Counted from the first letter of the stretch, positions 36,674-46,897 are shown. The stretch is 64,000 nt of DNA from Ruminiclostridium papyrosolvens DSM 2782 (GCF_029318685.1 NZ_CP119677.1:4393001-4457000); one strand, 5' to 3'. Notes: a model not told the origin generated them from the letters alone. Numbers and translations: made by a program.

Positions 36674-37699
36674 ATGATTATTGTAATGAATCCAAAGTCA
36701 AATCAAATGCAGATTGATGATGTCATCAACGTTCTGAAAAATTCGGGATTGGGAGTACATGTATCTCAGGGTACTGAGAGAACTATTATCGGTATAATCG
36801 GTGATAAGACGGTTCTCCGTGATATTCCTCTTGAAATTATGCCGGGGGTTGAAAAACTGGTTCCAATAGTGGAGTCCTTCAAGCTGGCCGGAAAAACATT
36901 TCAGCCTGAACCCAGTGTTGTCAATGTAAATGGTGTGAAAATAGGCGGTAAGGAATTGGTTATCATGGCAGGTCCTTGTGCAGTAGAAAGCCGTGAACAG
37001 ATACTAGAAGCAGCACAGGCAGTAAAAAGGTCCGGTGCCCAGTTCCTAAGAGGAGGAGCTTTTAAGCCCAGAACCTCTCCATATGCATTTCAGGGTCTTG
37101 AAGAAGAAGGTCTGAAGCTTCTCAAAGAAGCAAAGGATGCAACAGGCTTGCAGATAATCACAGAAGTAACCAGCGATAAGGCAGTAGAGGTGTCCATACC
37201 ATATGTTGATATGTTTCAGGTAGGCGCACGTAATGTACAGAACTTCCAGCTTTTGAAGGAAATAGGTAAATCTATGAAGCCGGTACTTCTGAAAAGAGGC
37301 TCTGCAACCACTATTGACGAATGGCTTAATGCTGCCGAATATATAATGAGTGAAGGCAATTACAATGTTGTCCTTTGCGAAAGAGGTATCAGAACCTTTG
37401 AAACAGCTACAAGGAACACCCTTGATTTAAGTGCAGTTCCGGTAGTTAAAAACATGAGCCATCTGCCCATAATAGTTGACCCCAGCCATGCTGCCGGAAA
37501 GTCAAAATATGTAATTCCTCTGTCAAGAGCCGCTATTGCAGCAGGTGCTGACGGCCTTATAGTTGAAGTACACCCTAACCCAATGTGTGCATTATCTGAT
37601 GCAGCACAACAGTTAAAGCCAACTGAATTTGATTCACTTTGTGAAGATATAAGTAAGCTTGCACCAATTCTGGAGAGAGAGTTTAAACATGGATGTTAA
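36674..37699 (+). CDS. aroF: DAHP synthase (3-deoxy-7-phosphoheptulonate synthase)
   Basis: A 341-residue enzyme condensing phosphoenolpyruvate and erythrose 4-phosphate in the first shikimate step. The N-terminal 65 residues form a ferredoxin-like regulatory domain, as in the Thermotoga/Bacillus type. The barrel carries VIMAGPCAVESREQI, RGGAFKPRTSPYAFQG and IIVDPSHAAGKS. AAAGGTG lies upstream of the ATG. It overlaps tyrA by 11 nt, so the two are co-translated and may be feedback-linked. Confidence 0.95.
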   Translation: MIIVMNPKSNQMQIDDVINVLKNSGLGVHVSQGTERTIIGIIGDKTVLRDIPLEIMPGVEKLVPIVESFKLAGKTFQPEPSVVNVNGVKIGGKELVIMAGPCAVESREQILEAAQAVKRSGAQFLRGGAFKPRTSPYAFQGLEEEGLKLLKEAKDATGLQIITEVTSDKAVEVSIPYVDMFQVGARNVQNFQLLKEIGKSMKPVLLKRGSATTIDEWLNAAEYIMSEGNYNVVLCERGIRTFETATRNTLDLSAVPVVKNMSHLPIIVDPSHAAGKSKYVIPLSRAAIAAGADGLIVEVHPNPMCALSDAAQQLKPTEFDSLCEDISKLAPILEREFKHGC

Positions 37700-38789
37700 G
37701 AGTATATCTATTATCGGCCTGGGGCTTATTGGCGGTTCATTAGCCAAAGCCTTCAGTCACGAGTTTACGGATTTAAAAATATATGCAGTTGACAATTGTA
37801 CCGAGTCTATTGGTTTGGCCGAAAAAGAAGGAGTTTTGAACAAGGGTTTTAGTATTTGTTGTGAAGAGATATGGAATTCCGATATCATTTTCATTTGTAC
37901 TCCTGTCAGTAAAACAATAGAATATGTAAATGAATTATCCTCAAAAATAAAAAAAGGCAGCATTCTGACTGATGTAGCCAGTACCAAAGGAGAATTATTC
38001 AATTACATTGATGGCCTTGAAAACCCTCCCCTGTTTGTGGGAGGACACCCTATGGCCGGAACGGAAAAATCAGGCTATGTAAATTCAATAGCTCACATGT
38101 TTGAGAATGCCTACTATGTTTTGACACCTACAAAGAGTTCCAGTGAAGATGCCATAAGTACAATGGAAAATCTCCTAAGAAAGATAGGAGCTCTTCCTAT
38201 AGTAGTTTCCTCCAAGGAACATGATACAGTTACAGGCTGCATAAGCCATGTACCTCATATTATAGCTTCTGCGTTGGTGTCTCTTGCTAAAAACAATGAA
38301 AACAGCCATGGCTTGATAAAGCTTCTTGCAGCAGGAGGATTCAAGGATATTACCAGAATTGCATCTTCAAATCCTTCCATGTGGAAGGACGTAGTTATAA
38401 GTAACGGACCTGTTGTTGTAAAGCTTTTAGAGGACTTTAAACATATAGTTGACAGTATGATAGACAATATAAAATCAAGTGAAAACAAAGAAATATACAG
38501 TTTTTTTGATAATGCGAAAGCCTTCAGGGATGGTTTTTCCAATACTGCCACCGGGCTGCTTCCAAAAAACTTCGAGTTGATTGTAGATGTTACCGATGAG
38601 CCGGGAATTATTGGAAAAATAGCAACTCTTCTTGGTAATAGCGGAATAAACATAAAAAATATAAATGTATCCAACAGCCGTGAGTATGAGCAGGGCTGCC
38701 TTAAAATCACCCTGTCTGATCAGGCAAATACAGATAAAGCTTATGAAATACTGGAAGCCTCTTCCTACATGGTTTTTAGAAAAGATTAG
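37689..38789 (+). CDS. tyrA: Prephenate dehydrogenase with ACT domain
   Basis: About 366 residues. The Rossmann start SISIIGLGLIGGSLAKAF binds NAD. HPMAGTEKSGY and ISHVPHIIASAL are the prephenate-binding motifs. The C-terminal ACT domain (about 290-360, FELIVDVTDEPGIIGKIATL) should bind tyrosine as feedback inhibitor. The ATG at 37689 lies within the last codons of aroF. The enzyme makes 4-hydroxyphenylpyruvate for tyrosine. Confidence 0.94.
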   Translation: MDVKSISIIGLGLIGGSLAKAFSHEFTDLKIYAVDNCTESIGLAEKEGVLNKGFSICCEEIWNSDIIFICTPVSKTIEYVNELSSKIKKGSILTDVASTKGELFNYIDGLENPPLFVGGHPMAGTEKSGYVNSIAHMFENAYYVLTPTKSSSEDAISTMENLLRKIGALPIVVSSKEHDTVTGCISHVPHIIASALVSLAKNNENSHGLIKLLAAGGFKDITRIASSNPSMWKDVVISNGPVVVKLLEDFKHIVDSMIDNIKSSENKEIYSFFDNAKAFRDGFSNTATGLLPKNFELIVDVTDEPGIIGKIATLLGNSGINIKNINVSNSREYEQGCLKITLSDQANTDKAYEILEASSYMVFRKD

Positions 38790-38806
38790 CCTTTTAAGAA
38801 CACGCA

Positions 38807-38838
38807 AAAGCCGGCATGTATAAAATGCCGGCTTTCTT
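38807..38838. terminator. Convergent terminator between tyrA and rex
   Basis: AAAGCCGGCAT and ATGCCGGCTTT arms with a 7-nt loop, working in both directions. Confidence 0.9.
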
Positions 38839-38839
38839 A

Positions 38840-39478
38840 TTATTCTCTTTCAAACTTGTCATTGAGTTTATATCCAAGAACCATAAGGCTGTCACTCAAG
38901 TGCACGTTTTCCACTATTACATCATATGGAATTTTTAAATCCATAGGCGAGAAGTTCCACAATCCCTTTACTCCCAATCTGGCAACTCTGTCAGCAACGG
39001 TTGCTGTCTCCCTGTAAGGAACACAAAGCATTGCAATGTCAACGGGGTTATGTAGTATAAACTCCTCAAGTAAATCAAGATTCATAACCTCAAAATTTTT
39101 GAGTTTTTTCCCTATAACTTCCGGATTGACATCGAAAATTCCGATTACTTTGAAGCCTCTTTTTACAAAGTTTTCATAATTGGATAATGCCTGTCCCATA
39201 TTTCCTGCACCAATTATAATACAATAAAAGGTCTTGTTAATACCCAGTATATTTCCTATCTCATTATATAAAGACTCTACATTATATCCATATCCCTGCT
39301 GTCCGAAACCGCCAAAGCAATTTAAATCTTGTCTTATCTGGGAAGCAGTTATTCCCATACGGCCACTTAGCTCTTTAGAAGACACTCTCTTAATACCAAG
39401 TTCAAGTAAATAATTCAAGTATCTATGATAACGGGGAAGTCTTTTTATTACAGCCATTGAAATTTTCTTTGAAGCCAT
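38840..39478 (-). CDS. rex: Redox-sensing transcriptional repressor Rex
   Basis: About 212 residues. N-terminal winged helix (RLPRYHRYLNYLLELGIKRV, SSKELSGRMGITASQIRQDL) and a Rossmann domain (CIIIGAGNMGQALSNYENF) for NADH/NAD. FGGFGQQGYGYNV links the two. Rex senses the NADH/NAD ratio and represses fermentation and respiration genes. GAGGTG lies 9 nt before the ATG at 39478. Monocistronic. Confidence 0.94.
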   Translation of the reverse strand: MASKKISMAVIKRLPRYHRYLNYLLELGIKRVSSKELSGRMGITASQIRQDLNCFGGFGQQGYGYNVESLYNEIGNILGINKTFYCIIIGAGNMGQALSNYENFVKRGFKVIGIFDVNPEVIGKKLKNFEVMNLDLLEEFILHNPVDIAMLCVPYRETATVADRVARLGVKGLWNFSPMDLKIPYDVIVENVHLSDSLMVLGYKLNDKFERE

Positions 39479-39511
39479 TAAAATCTTCACCTCATAATTA
39501 TTAGTGTTCGT

Positions 39512-39541
39512 ATTATATCATCTTTGTTATTTTATTGTCAA
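39512..39541 (-). promoter_or_regulatory. rex promoter
   Basis: TTGACA (39536-39541), 18-nt spacer, TATAAT (39512-39517) on the minus strand. A weak Rex-like half site (TTGTTA) overlaps the spacer on the plus strand, so autoregulation is possible but not convincing. Confidence 0.6.
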
Positions 39542-39717
39542 TATCAAGGCTCAACCCTCTGTTACTACATTTCCCCTTATTTATTTTACCATGTTATTCA
39601 CGCGTTATACTTCGTTACATACCTGTTGATTATCGAAAATAGTTTAGTGTCGCACTGTTAATTGTGATAAAATAGTACTTGTGTCATTTACAAAAGATTT
39701 TTAAAGGAGAAATTTTA

Positions 39718-41955
39718 ATGAAGGTTTTGCACTTAATTGGCGGAGGGGATGTTGGAGGCGCTAAAGTACACGTCCTGTCACTCGTAAAGGAACTTACTTC
39801 CCATATTGATGTTACTCTTCTTAGTTTAAGACCTGGAGCCTTTGCAGATGAAGCCCGTGCAATGGGAATAAACGTAAAAGTTATAAAGTCCTCTAATATA
39901 GTTACAGATATACGCAACGCAATAGATTTTGTAAAAAAGAATAACTTTGATATCATTCATTCACATGGTGCCAAGGCAAATATTTTTGCCTACGCGATTA
40001 AAAAAGCCTGCCATATACCGGTAATAACAACAATGCACAGTGACTATAAACTTGATTATCTCCAAAGTCTGCCTAAAAGGCTTTCTATAGGGTTATTCAA
40101 TTCATGGGTGCTTCACAGTCTGGATTACTATATTGTCGTTACCTCTGCTTTCAGAAAAATGCTTATAGACAGAGGCTTTGACACAAATTCAATATATACA
40201 ATTCTTAACGGAATAGATTTTGATAAAAAGCTCAATGACTATTCAAGAGAAGAATTTGCTTTAAAATACGGAATCCAATTAGATAAAGACGATATACTAG
40301 TAGGAATAGCAGCAAGATTGACCCCTGTTAAGGGCATAAGTACTCTTTTAGAAGCAGCCAAGCTGGTTGTAGAGAAAAATCCTAAGGTAAAATTCCTTAT
40401 AGGCGGAGACGGTGAAGATTATAAGTCCCTTACCGCCCGCTGCCATCAACTGGGTTTGGAGAATAATGTATTCTTCTTGGGTTGGCTTAATGACCCCTAT
40501 GAATTAATGAGTATCATTGATATAAGTGTACTCACCTCCATAAGTGAGGGTTTTCCATATTCTATTCTGGAGGGCGCTTGTTTTTCCAAGGCTACTGTCA
40601 GCAGCCGGGTTGGAGGAATTCCGGACCTAATAGATTCCTCGGTAAACGGTTATCTTTTTGAACCACTTGATTATAAAACCCTTGCTGAAAATCTTCTGGA
40701 GCTGTCAATTGACCATGAAAAACGATTAGAATTCGGAAAAAGGATATATGAAAAGGCATACAAGAACTTCTCTTTGGATGCCATGTGTAAAACTCAGCTT
40801 GAAATCTATACTGAGATTCAAAATGATGTTTTAAATAAGTCCAAGGGTAATAAATACGATGTAATCGTGTCAGGTTACTATGGTTTTGGTAATATTGGTG
40901 ATGATGCAATGCTCAGGTCAATTGTTGATAATTTCAAAGAACAAAGGCCCGGTATATCTATCCTTGCCCTTTCCAAGAATCCTGTAGAAACCGCTCGCAA
41001 TTATGGGGTAAGCGCCATTAACAGGAAGAATATGTTCAAGGTGTATTCATCAATGAAAAAAGCCAAGCTTTTCGTATACGGCGGAGGCAATATTATTCAG
41101 GACAGTACCAGTTCGCGCTCCCTGATGTTCTATCTGGGAACAGCATGGCTTGCAAAAAAACTGAAACTAAAAATAATGTTTTACGCAAATGGGATTGGCC
41201 CAATAAATAAAACAGGTAATACGGAACATTCCCGTAAAATATTGAATATGGCTGATGTGATTACCGTAAGAGAAAGATTTTCATTAAACGAACTTAAAAA
41301 AATGGGTATTACGGGGCCTAAGATTGCTTTGACAGCCGATGCTGCATTTGCCGTCAATATTAACCCTGAGGACTTAAATGACAGCCATAATTTTTCGGGG
41401 TTGTCCCCTGATAAAAAATACGCCGGCTTTTCAGTAAGGAGATGTCCCGGCTTGGAAGAACAACAGCATGTGAAATACGAACAGGCCATTGCAGAAGCAG
41501 CTGATTACGTTTTTAAGAAATATGGTCTGGAACCTGTATTCATCCCAATGGAATACAATGTTGACATATTTACGATAAAAAACATAATTGCAAAAATGAA
41601 AACAAAAAACTATATTATAAGCAATAATCACACTGTTATTGAAACGTTCTCCGTAATACATAAAATGGACATCATGGTGTCCATGAGACTTCATGCTTTA
41701 ATTTTTTCGGCTTATTTGAAAGTACCATTTATGGGAATCAGTTATCAGCCAAAGGTTGACGGATTTTTGGAGTATATTAATCAACCCTCTGCCGGAAATG
41801 TTAAGGAAATCACTTTTGAACGTTTGCGCTCAAAAATTGATAATGTCATACAGAATCGTGAGCCCATTAAGGCTGTTCTGGAAAACTCCGTAGACATTCT
41901 GATATGTAAGGCCCGTGAAAACTCTCTGTATGCAATCGAATTAATTTCTGAATAA
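39718..41955 (+). CDS. csaB: Fused GT4 glycosyltransferase and CsaB-type pyruvyltransferase
   Basis: About 745 residues from the ATG at 39718 (AAAGGAG upstream). Residues 1-385 are a GT-B fold GT4 transferase: GGGDVGGAKVHVL, GIAARLTPVKGI, and ISEGFPYSILEGA with the ExxxxxE motif. Residues about 395-740 are a polysaccharide pyruvyltransferase domain (YYGFGNIGDDAMLRSI, YGGGNIIQDSTSSRS, MRLHALIFSAY). CsaB pyruvylates cell-wall polymers to which SLH domains bind, which suits the SLH protein at 1356-3989. Fusion of the two activities suggests a step of secondary wall polymer synthesis (inference). Confidence 0.92.
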   Translation: MKVLHLIGGGDVGGAKVHVLSLVKELTSHIDVTLLSLRPGAFADEARAMGINVKVIKSSNIVTDIRNAIDFVKKNNFDIIHSHGAKANIFAYAIKKACHIPVITTMHSDYKLDYLQSLPKRLSIGLFNSWVLHSLDYYIVVTSAFRKMLIDRGFDTNSIYTILNGIDFDKKLNDYSREEFALKYGIQLDKDDILVGIAARLTPVKGISTLLEAAKLVVEKNPKVKFLIGGDGEDYKSLTARCHQLGLENNVFFLGWLNDPYELMSIIDISVLTSISEGFPYSILEGACFSKATVSSRVGGIPDLIDSSVNGYLFEPLDYKTLAENLLELSIDHEKRLEFGKRIYEKAYKNFSLDAMCKTQLEIYTEIQNDVLNKSKGNKYDVIVSGYYGFGNIGDDAMLRSIVDNFKEQRPGISILALSKNPVETARNYGVSAINRKNMFKVYSSMKKAKLFVYGGGNIIQDSTSSRSLMFYLGTAWLAKKLKLKIMFYANGIGPINKTGNTEHSRKILNMADVITVRERFSLNELKKMGITGPKIALTADAAFAVNINPEDLNDSHNFSGLSPDKKYAGFSVRRCPGLEEQQHVKYEQAIAEAADYVFKKYGLEPVFIPMEYNVDIFTIKNIIAKMKTKNYIISNNHTVIETFSVIHKMDIMVSMRLHALIFSAYLKVPFMGISYQPKVDGFLEYINQPSAGNVKEITFERLRSKIDNVIQNREPIKAVLENSVDILICKARENSLYAIELISE

Positions 41956-41966
41956 AAAGATACTAT

Positions 41967-42001
41967 AAAACACGCAGTTCAAATTGGCTGCGTGTTTTTT
42001 T
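41967..42001 (+). terminator. Terminator of the GT4-csaB gene
   Basis: AAAACACGCAG and CTGCGTGTTTT arms, 10-nt loop, then TTT. Bidirectional sequence, also suited to end the ABC-F gene. Confidence 0.85.
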
Positions 42002-42009
42002 AATGGTTT

Positions 42010-43914
42010 TTATGTTTCAAGCTGTTCTGTAACCTCAGACCACACTTCGTACAACTCTTCAAGCTTATGCTGTGCCTGCTGCTGTTCCTCATTCAACTCC
42101 AAAAGTTTTTCATGGTCTGTGGCAAATCTGACCATCTCCTCTTCTAACTCCTTTAGACGGGTTTCAGTCTTCTCTATAGCCTTTTCAGTGTCAGAGAGCT
42201 GTTTCTCCAACTTACGTATCCTGCTGCGTTCTTCTTTTGTAGCCATGTGACTTTGTTTTGCCTCTGAAATTACAGGCTGCTCTTTTAGTACCGAAGCAAC
42301 ATTCTTTTTGTAATGTTCGGTAAAATAGGTATAGTTTCCTAAACAGTCTATTGCAGGATTTGTCCCTATATCAATAATTCTTGTTGCCAGTTTATCTATA
42401 AAGTATCTGTCATGGGAAACCACCAAGAGAGTTCCCTCATAGTCACTTAAGGCATCCTCTAAAATTTCCCTTGAATTTATATCCAGATGGTTTGTAGGCT
42501 CATCAAGGATTATAAAATTGGAATCCGAGAAAATTAACTTGAGCATTGCAACTCTGCTCTTTTCACCGCCGCTTAAAACAGATATCTTCTTGAAAACATC
42601 TTCCCCTGTGAACAGGAATGCACCCAATGCTGTTCTGACTTCTGACTGAATAAGCTTCTGGTCTACACTCCACACTTCATCTAACACAGTATTGTTTTCA
42701 TCTAGGTCAGACATTTCCTGGTCGTAGTAGCCAAGATTGACCTTTGCCCCATAGCTGTACCTGCCCGAGGATGCCTTTAGCCTTCCTGACAGTATTTTTA
42801 AAAGTGTTGATTTTCCACACCCGTTAGGTCCTAACAGAAATACTCTTTCGGCTCTTTTGACCTTAAAGTTGATATTTGTAAAAAGCTCCTTACTGTCAAA
42901 TGACTTTGAAACACCCTCTACATCCAGAACATCATTACCACTCGTAATTGTCTGTCTGAATTTCATTCTGATAGTAGATGGCAAATCGCTTGGCTTTTCT
43001 ACCTTTTCCATCCTGTCCAGTGCCTTCTGACGGCTTTCTGCTGCAATTATGTTTCTTTCCCTGTTCCACCTTCTCTGCTGCTCAATATAGGCTTCCTGAC
43101 GGGCTATTTCCTTTTGCTGCTGTATATAGTGCTTTTCCTGAATTTCACGGTTCACTGCCTTTTGCTTAATGTAGTTTGAGTAATTGCAATTATATACTGT
43201 GCTTGTGCAATTCTCCATCTCAATTGTCCGGCTGGTTACGGAATCCAGAAAATAGCGGTCATGAGATATAATAAAAAGGCACTTTTTATAGCTTTTAAGA
43301 TAATCTTCCAGCCACTCTACTGCTGATATATCCAAATGGTTTGTAGGTTCGTCCAGCATAAGAACATCCGGCTCCTCCAAAAGCACCTTAGCCAAAGCAA
43401 GCCTTGTTTTCTGACCCCCACTTAAAATACTTATCTTACAGTCAAACTCATGTTCTTCAAAGCCAAGACCTCGCAGCACACCCCTTATACGGCTGTTGTA
43501 TTCAAAGCCCCCAAGATATGAAAAACGTTCCGTCAGGCGGCTGTATTCCTTCATAAGTGATTCCAGCTTTTCCTGCTCCTTAGCAGAACTTATTTCTTTT
43601 TCAACTCTGTTGATTGACTTTTCCATTTCAACCAACTCTCTAAAAACATCACGAAGTTCATCCCATAATGTATTATCTGAGTTTAAAGCAGAGTTCTGCT
43701 TTAAATAGCTTACATTCAAATCTTTTGAAATAAATATTTCTCCGTTTTCCTGCTGCAGTTCACCGATTATAAGCTTAAACAGAGTAGACTTACCGGCACC
43801 GTTGACACCAACCAGCCCTACCTTGTCATTTTCCTGCAGACTAAAGGAAACATTATTTAAAATGGTTTCTGTACCATATGAAAAATCAATATTATTACAG
43901 TTTAGTACTATCAC
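42010..43914 (-). CDS. ABC-F family ATPase
   Basis: A 634-residue protein with two ABC domains and no membrane part. Walker A motifs GVNGAGKSTL and GPNGCGKSTL, signatures LSGGQKTRLALAK and LSGGEKSRVAML, and Walker B LMLDEPTNHLD and IILDEPTNHLD are intact. The interdomain linker (about 240-310) is charged and helical, and the tail (560-634) is a coiled coil, as in YfmR/Uup proteins. ABC-F proteins act on ribosomes to aid translation or protect against antibiotics. Starts at GTG with GGAG upstream. Confidence 0.92.
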   Translation of the reverse strand: MIVLNCNNIDFSYGTETILNNVSFSLQENDKVGLVGVNGAGKSTLFKLIIGELQQENGEIFISKDLNVSYLKQNSALNSDNTLWDELRDVFRELVEMEKSINRVEKEISSAKEQEKLESLMKEYSRLTERFSYLGGFEYNSRIRGVLRGLGFEEHEFDCKISILSGGQKTRLALAKVLLEEPDVLMLDEPTNHLDISAVEWLEDYLKSYKKCLFIISHDRYFLDSVTSRTIEMENCTSTVYNCNYSNYIKQKAVNREIQEKHYIQQQKEIARQEAYIEQQRRWNRERNIIAAESRQKALDRMEKVEKPSDLPSTIRMKFRQTITSGNDVLDVEGVSKSFDSKELFTNINFKVKRAERVFLLGPNGCGKSTLLKILSGRLKASSGRYSYGAKVNLGYYDQEMSDLDENNTVLDEVWSVDQKLIQSEVRTALGAFLFTGEDVFKKISVLSGGEKSRVAMLKLIFSDSNFIILDEPTNHLDINSREILEDALSDYEGTLLVVSHDRYFIDKLATRIIDIGTNPAIDCLGNYTYFTEHYKKNVASVLKEQPVISEAKQSHMATKEERSRIRKLEKQLSDTEKAIEKTETRLKELEEEMVRFATDHEKLLELNEEQQQAQHKLEELYEVWSEVTEQLET

Positions 43915-44014
43915 CGTAGTTCTCCATTTGCTAGTATTTTGTATTACTGAGTTTTATTTATTATAACAAACTATAGCACCATAAGCATAGTCTTTTTAGT
44001 TTATCTCTTTACAG

Positions 44015-44056
44015 CAAAAAAGCCGGGGTATGTTATTAACAACACATTCCCGGCAT
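44015..44056 (-). terminator. Terminator of the first KAS III-like gene
   Basis: GCCGGGAATGTGTTG and its imperfect complement close a hairpin followed by TTTTTT on the minus strand, just behind the stop at 44073. Confidence 0.8.
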
Positions 44057-44072
44057 ATATCGGGTAAAATAT

Positions 44073-45071
44073 TTAGAATTTATAAAGAAGCGCACCCATT
44101 GTATATCCGGAACCCACCGAACAGAGTATGGCATATGAGCCTTCAACTATTTTGTTGGTCTTTTTTGCTTCGTTAAGAGCAAGTATAGGGCTTGTTGGAC
44201 CGGTGTAGCCATATTTATTTCCAACATATATTATTCTCTCCTCCATTACATTCAGCTTTTCTATAGTAGCCATAATATCGGCCTTGGAAAACTGAGAGAA
44301 TAAATAAAGTGACACGTCCTCAGGTGTGAGGCTATTCTTATCCAACAGGTTATATATTAATTTACACCAGTTATCGGACAAGAAACTAAAATCGAACTGA
44401 TTCCATTCCATCATTTTCATTCTTGTATCCACAGAATTGTCAGTAATTCTTGAGAAGCCGCAAGCCGGATTTTTTATAGTCCAGTTATAGCTGCAATCTG
44501 TGTAAAACCCTGAATCAATTACACCGCTTCTATTTTTCTCGGTTATTTTTTGCAGTATGACAGCAGCTGACGCATCGGCTGTTGAAGGATATACAACGAT
44601 ATCGTCCTCCCTTGCACAGGGGGTTATCATACAGCTGGAAACCAATAACACATTATTTATATCTTTATTTTTAATATATGAATCTATTATATCTAATGCT
44701 GAAATCATACTTATACAGTTTGAATTCATATCAAATACAATATTTGCTCGTGAATTAAGCTTACTACTTATCATCAGTGCATTTGATGGCGATACATATT
44801 CCGGAAAATCGGATGCAAACACTATCATATCAATATCATTAATATCAATTTTTGCATCGGCAATAGCTTTTTTTGACGCTTCTATCGCCATTGTTACTGA
44901 ATTTTCGTTTCCAAATTTTTTTGCTTTAAATCTCCTTTCCCTACCTAAGTGTTTCAATAAGGGCCTCGGGTCCTTATTCATTTTTTTAAAGTGTTCGACA
45001 AAATATTTATTGTCGATTTCATTTTTGGGGTGATAAGTCCCTACACCCATAATTTTAAGATTGAAAAACAT
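44073..45071 (-). CDS. KAS III-like (FabH-like) enzyme, copy 1, atypical active site
   Basis: A 332-residue thiolase-fold protein. The nucleophile region FDMNSNCISMISALD has Cys119 where FabH has its active Cys. The FabH motif PHQAN is replaced by FSQFS (about 258-262), losing the His, and GNTSAAS becomes GYTGPTS (288-294), replacing the Asn by Tyr289. The C-terminal GSGYTMGALLYKF is family-like. So the acyl-enzyme may form but normal decarboxylative condensation is unlikely (inference). No ACP or fatty-acid genes are adjacent. Divergent from a membrane MCP gene, and the pair is duplicated next door. AGGAGG precedes the ATG. Confidence 0.85.
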   Translation of the reverse strand: MFFNLKIMGVGTYHPKNEIDNKYFVEHFKKMNKDPRPLLKHLGRERRFKAKKFGNENSVTMAIEASKKAIADAKIDINDIDMIVFASDFPEYVSPSNALMISSKLNSRANIVFDMNSNCISMISALDIIDSYIKNKDINNVLLVSSCMITPCAREDDIVVYPSTADASAAVILQKITEKNRSGVIDSGFYTDCSYNWTIKNPACGFSRITDNSVDTRMKMMEWNQFDFSFLSDNWCKLIYNLLDKNSLTPEDVSLYLFSQFSKADIMATIEKLNVMEERIIYVGNKYGYTGPTSPILALNEAKKTNKIVEGSYAILCSVGSGYTMGALLYKF

Positions 45072-45209
45072 CTGAATACCTCCTATTTTTTATATTATTT
45101 TATATTATTTTGTATTTTGCGTCATTTATTTACTTAATTATATAATAATAGACATTTTTCCAAAAATCAATACGTTTTAACAAATTTTACAGAAAATGTA
45201 ACAATTATG

Positions 45210-45240
45210 TTGAAGTGTGTTACCTTAAAGGATATAATAT
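45210..45240 (+). promoter_or_regulatory. Promoter of transducer copy 1, conserved between copies
   Basis: TTGAAG (45210-45215), 17 nt, TATAAT (45233-45238), about 100 nt before the ATG. The block AAAGGATATAATAT (45227-45240) recurs exactly before copy 2. Confidence 0.6.
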
Positions 45241-45338
45241 AAACTGTAATTTTTTTTATTTAGCCTTACCGCATTACCGCACTAAATTTTTCTGCTTTTT
45301 GCTTTTCACTACGTAAACATTGGTTTGGGGGTAGATTA

Positions 45339-46823
45339 ATGAACATGCTTAGTCGTTTGGTAGAAGAACAGCTGCATCAAAAAAACAAGATTGTACTGCT
45401 GTGTTTGTTCGCTTCAATTTCATTAAGAGTAGCGGTGGATTCCATTTTTAAAATGCCTCTTGATGATATCTTGATTTTAGCTATTGTAGGATATGCCTTA
45501 TGTGCAATCGGTGCGGTTTTCTCTTTTAAGAAATTGTTTCCGAAAGCAATTATGTATTATTTTACAATTACTATGGGAACCATCAGTTTTATCATGATTA
45601 GCAATAATCCAAGTCTTACTACATACCTTACAGTTTATCTAGCCATTGTCATTGTCAGCATTTATAGTGATATAAGACCTGTACTGGTCTGTTCTGCGAT
45701 AGGTTGTTTTATTACCACTTATTGTTTTTATAATTATAAGCCTGAAATATTTGCCAAAAACACATTTATTGACATGCTATTTTTTAATATGTACATATTT
45801 GTGTCAGCTTTTGTTCTGTTCTTCCTGAGTTATCTCACAAAGAAATTATATCTTCAGCTTGAGGCTACTGCCGTAAATGCTATTTCTTCAAAAGAAAAAG
45901 CCGAAGGTCTGTATAACGAGATAAAAGCGGCCAGCCAAAGTCTAGCAGTCATAAGCGGGCAAATAAAGGATAGTATAGTTTCCACTCAGGAAATATCTGA
46001 TGGCATTGGACAGGCTATCACCATCGTGGCAGAAGAAGCCCAGATGGAAGTAACAAGTATCCATAAAATAAAAGAATTATTTGAACACGGTAAAAGCAAA
46101 ATGGTGGTATCCATGGAAGCATCCAATGACATGGATTCTGCAGTAAAAAGCGCCGTATCCAACATTGTAAGCGGCAGTGATTATGTAGATAATTTATCAA
46201 AAGAAATGAAGCAGGCTTTAGACACAATGACCTTGGTAGAAAAGCTTGCTACAGACTTAATAGGGAAAAACAAAATTATTAATAATATATTGACTTCAGT
46301 TAATAATATTTCAAAGCAAACAAACCTGCTTTCCCTAAATGCTTCTATAGAGGCAGCCAGAGCAGGCGATGCCGGAAAAGGTTTTTCAATTGTAGCTCAG
46401 GATGTCCGGAAACTGGCTGAAGAATCAAATATTCTGACCCATAGAATTGAAAGTATCTTGAAGGAAATGGAAGAAAATGCCCTTAATGTTTCAAAAGAGA
46501 TTGTTAAAGAAAAAATTTACATTGATAACAGTAACTCCATTACTGAGGCAACAAAAGATATCTTTAACAAAATTAAAGACGAAATCCGCTGTATAGAGGA
46601 AAAAACCAATCATATTAAAGTGACCTCATTAAATTTGTACCAATCTTTTGAATCAACTGATGATGAGGTTAATGTAATAAGTGATAATACCGAGAAAAAT
46701 GCTGCTACGGCAGAAGAAGTTACTGCATGTATCAGCGAACAGAACAGTCGTATGAATATTATTGAGGAAAACTATATCAAGCTCAATTCTCTTATAGATG
46801 AACTTAATAATTTTAACGAATAA
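45339..46823 (+). CDS. Six-TM methyl-accepting transducer, copy 1
   Basis: A 494-residue protein. The first 170 residues hold about six hydrophobic segments with very short loops ([65 protein letters not shown]), so there is no periplasmic sensor domain; no HAMP is seen either. Residues about 240-480 are an MCP signalling coiled coil with the tip [27 protein letters not shown] (split near 323-349). Ligand would have to reach it within the membrane. GGGGGT precedes the ATG. Divergent from the KAS III-like gene. Confidence 0.88.
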   Translation: MNMLSRLVEEQLHQKNKIVLLCLFASISLRVAVDSIFKMPLDDILILAIVGYALCAIGAVFSFKKLFPKAIMYYFTITMGTISFIMISNNPSLTTYLTVYLAIVIVSIYSDIRPVLVCSAIGCFITTYCFYNYKPEIFAKNTFIDMLFFNMYIFVSAFVLFFLSYLTKKLYLQLEATAVNAISSKEKAEGLYNEIKAASQSLAVISGQIKDSIVSTQEISDGIGQAITIVAEEAQMEVTSIHKIKELFEHGKSKMVVSMEASNDMDSAVKSAVSNIVSGSDYVDNLSKEMKQALDTMTLVEKLATDLIGKNKIINNILTSVNNISKQTNLLSLNASIEAARAGDAGKGFSIVAQDVRKLAEESNILTHRIESILKEMEENALNVSKEIVKEKIYIDNSNSITEATKDIFNKIKDEIRCIEEKTNHIKVTSLNLYQSFESTDDEVNVISDNTEKNAATAEEVTACISEQNSRMNIIEENYIKLNSLIDELNNFNE

Positions 46824-46839
46824 CAAAACCACAATTAAT

Positions 46840-46884
46840 GGAGCTGTAGCAAAACAGAAATTTTTTCTGTTTTATTACAGCTCC
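46840..46884. terminator. Convergent terminator between cassette 1 and cassette 2
   Basis: GGAGCTGTAGCAAAACAGAAA and TTCTGTTTTATTACAGCTCC arms, T6 loop; serves transducer copy 1 and KAS III-like copy 2. Confidence 0.85.
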
Positions 46885-46897
46885 ACTTTTATGTAAT

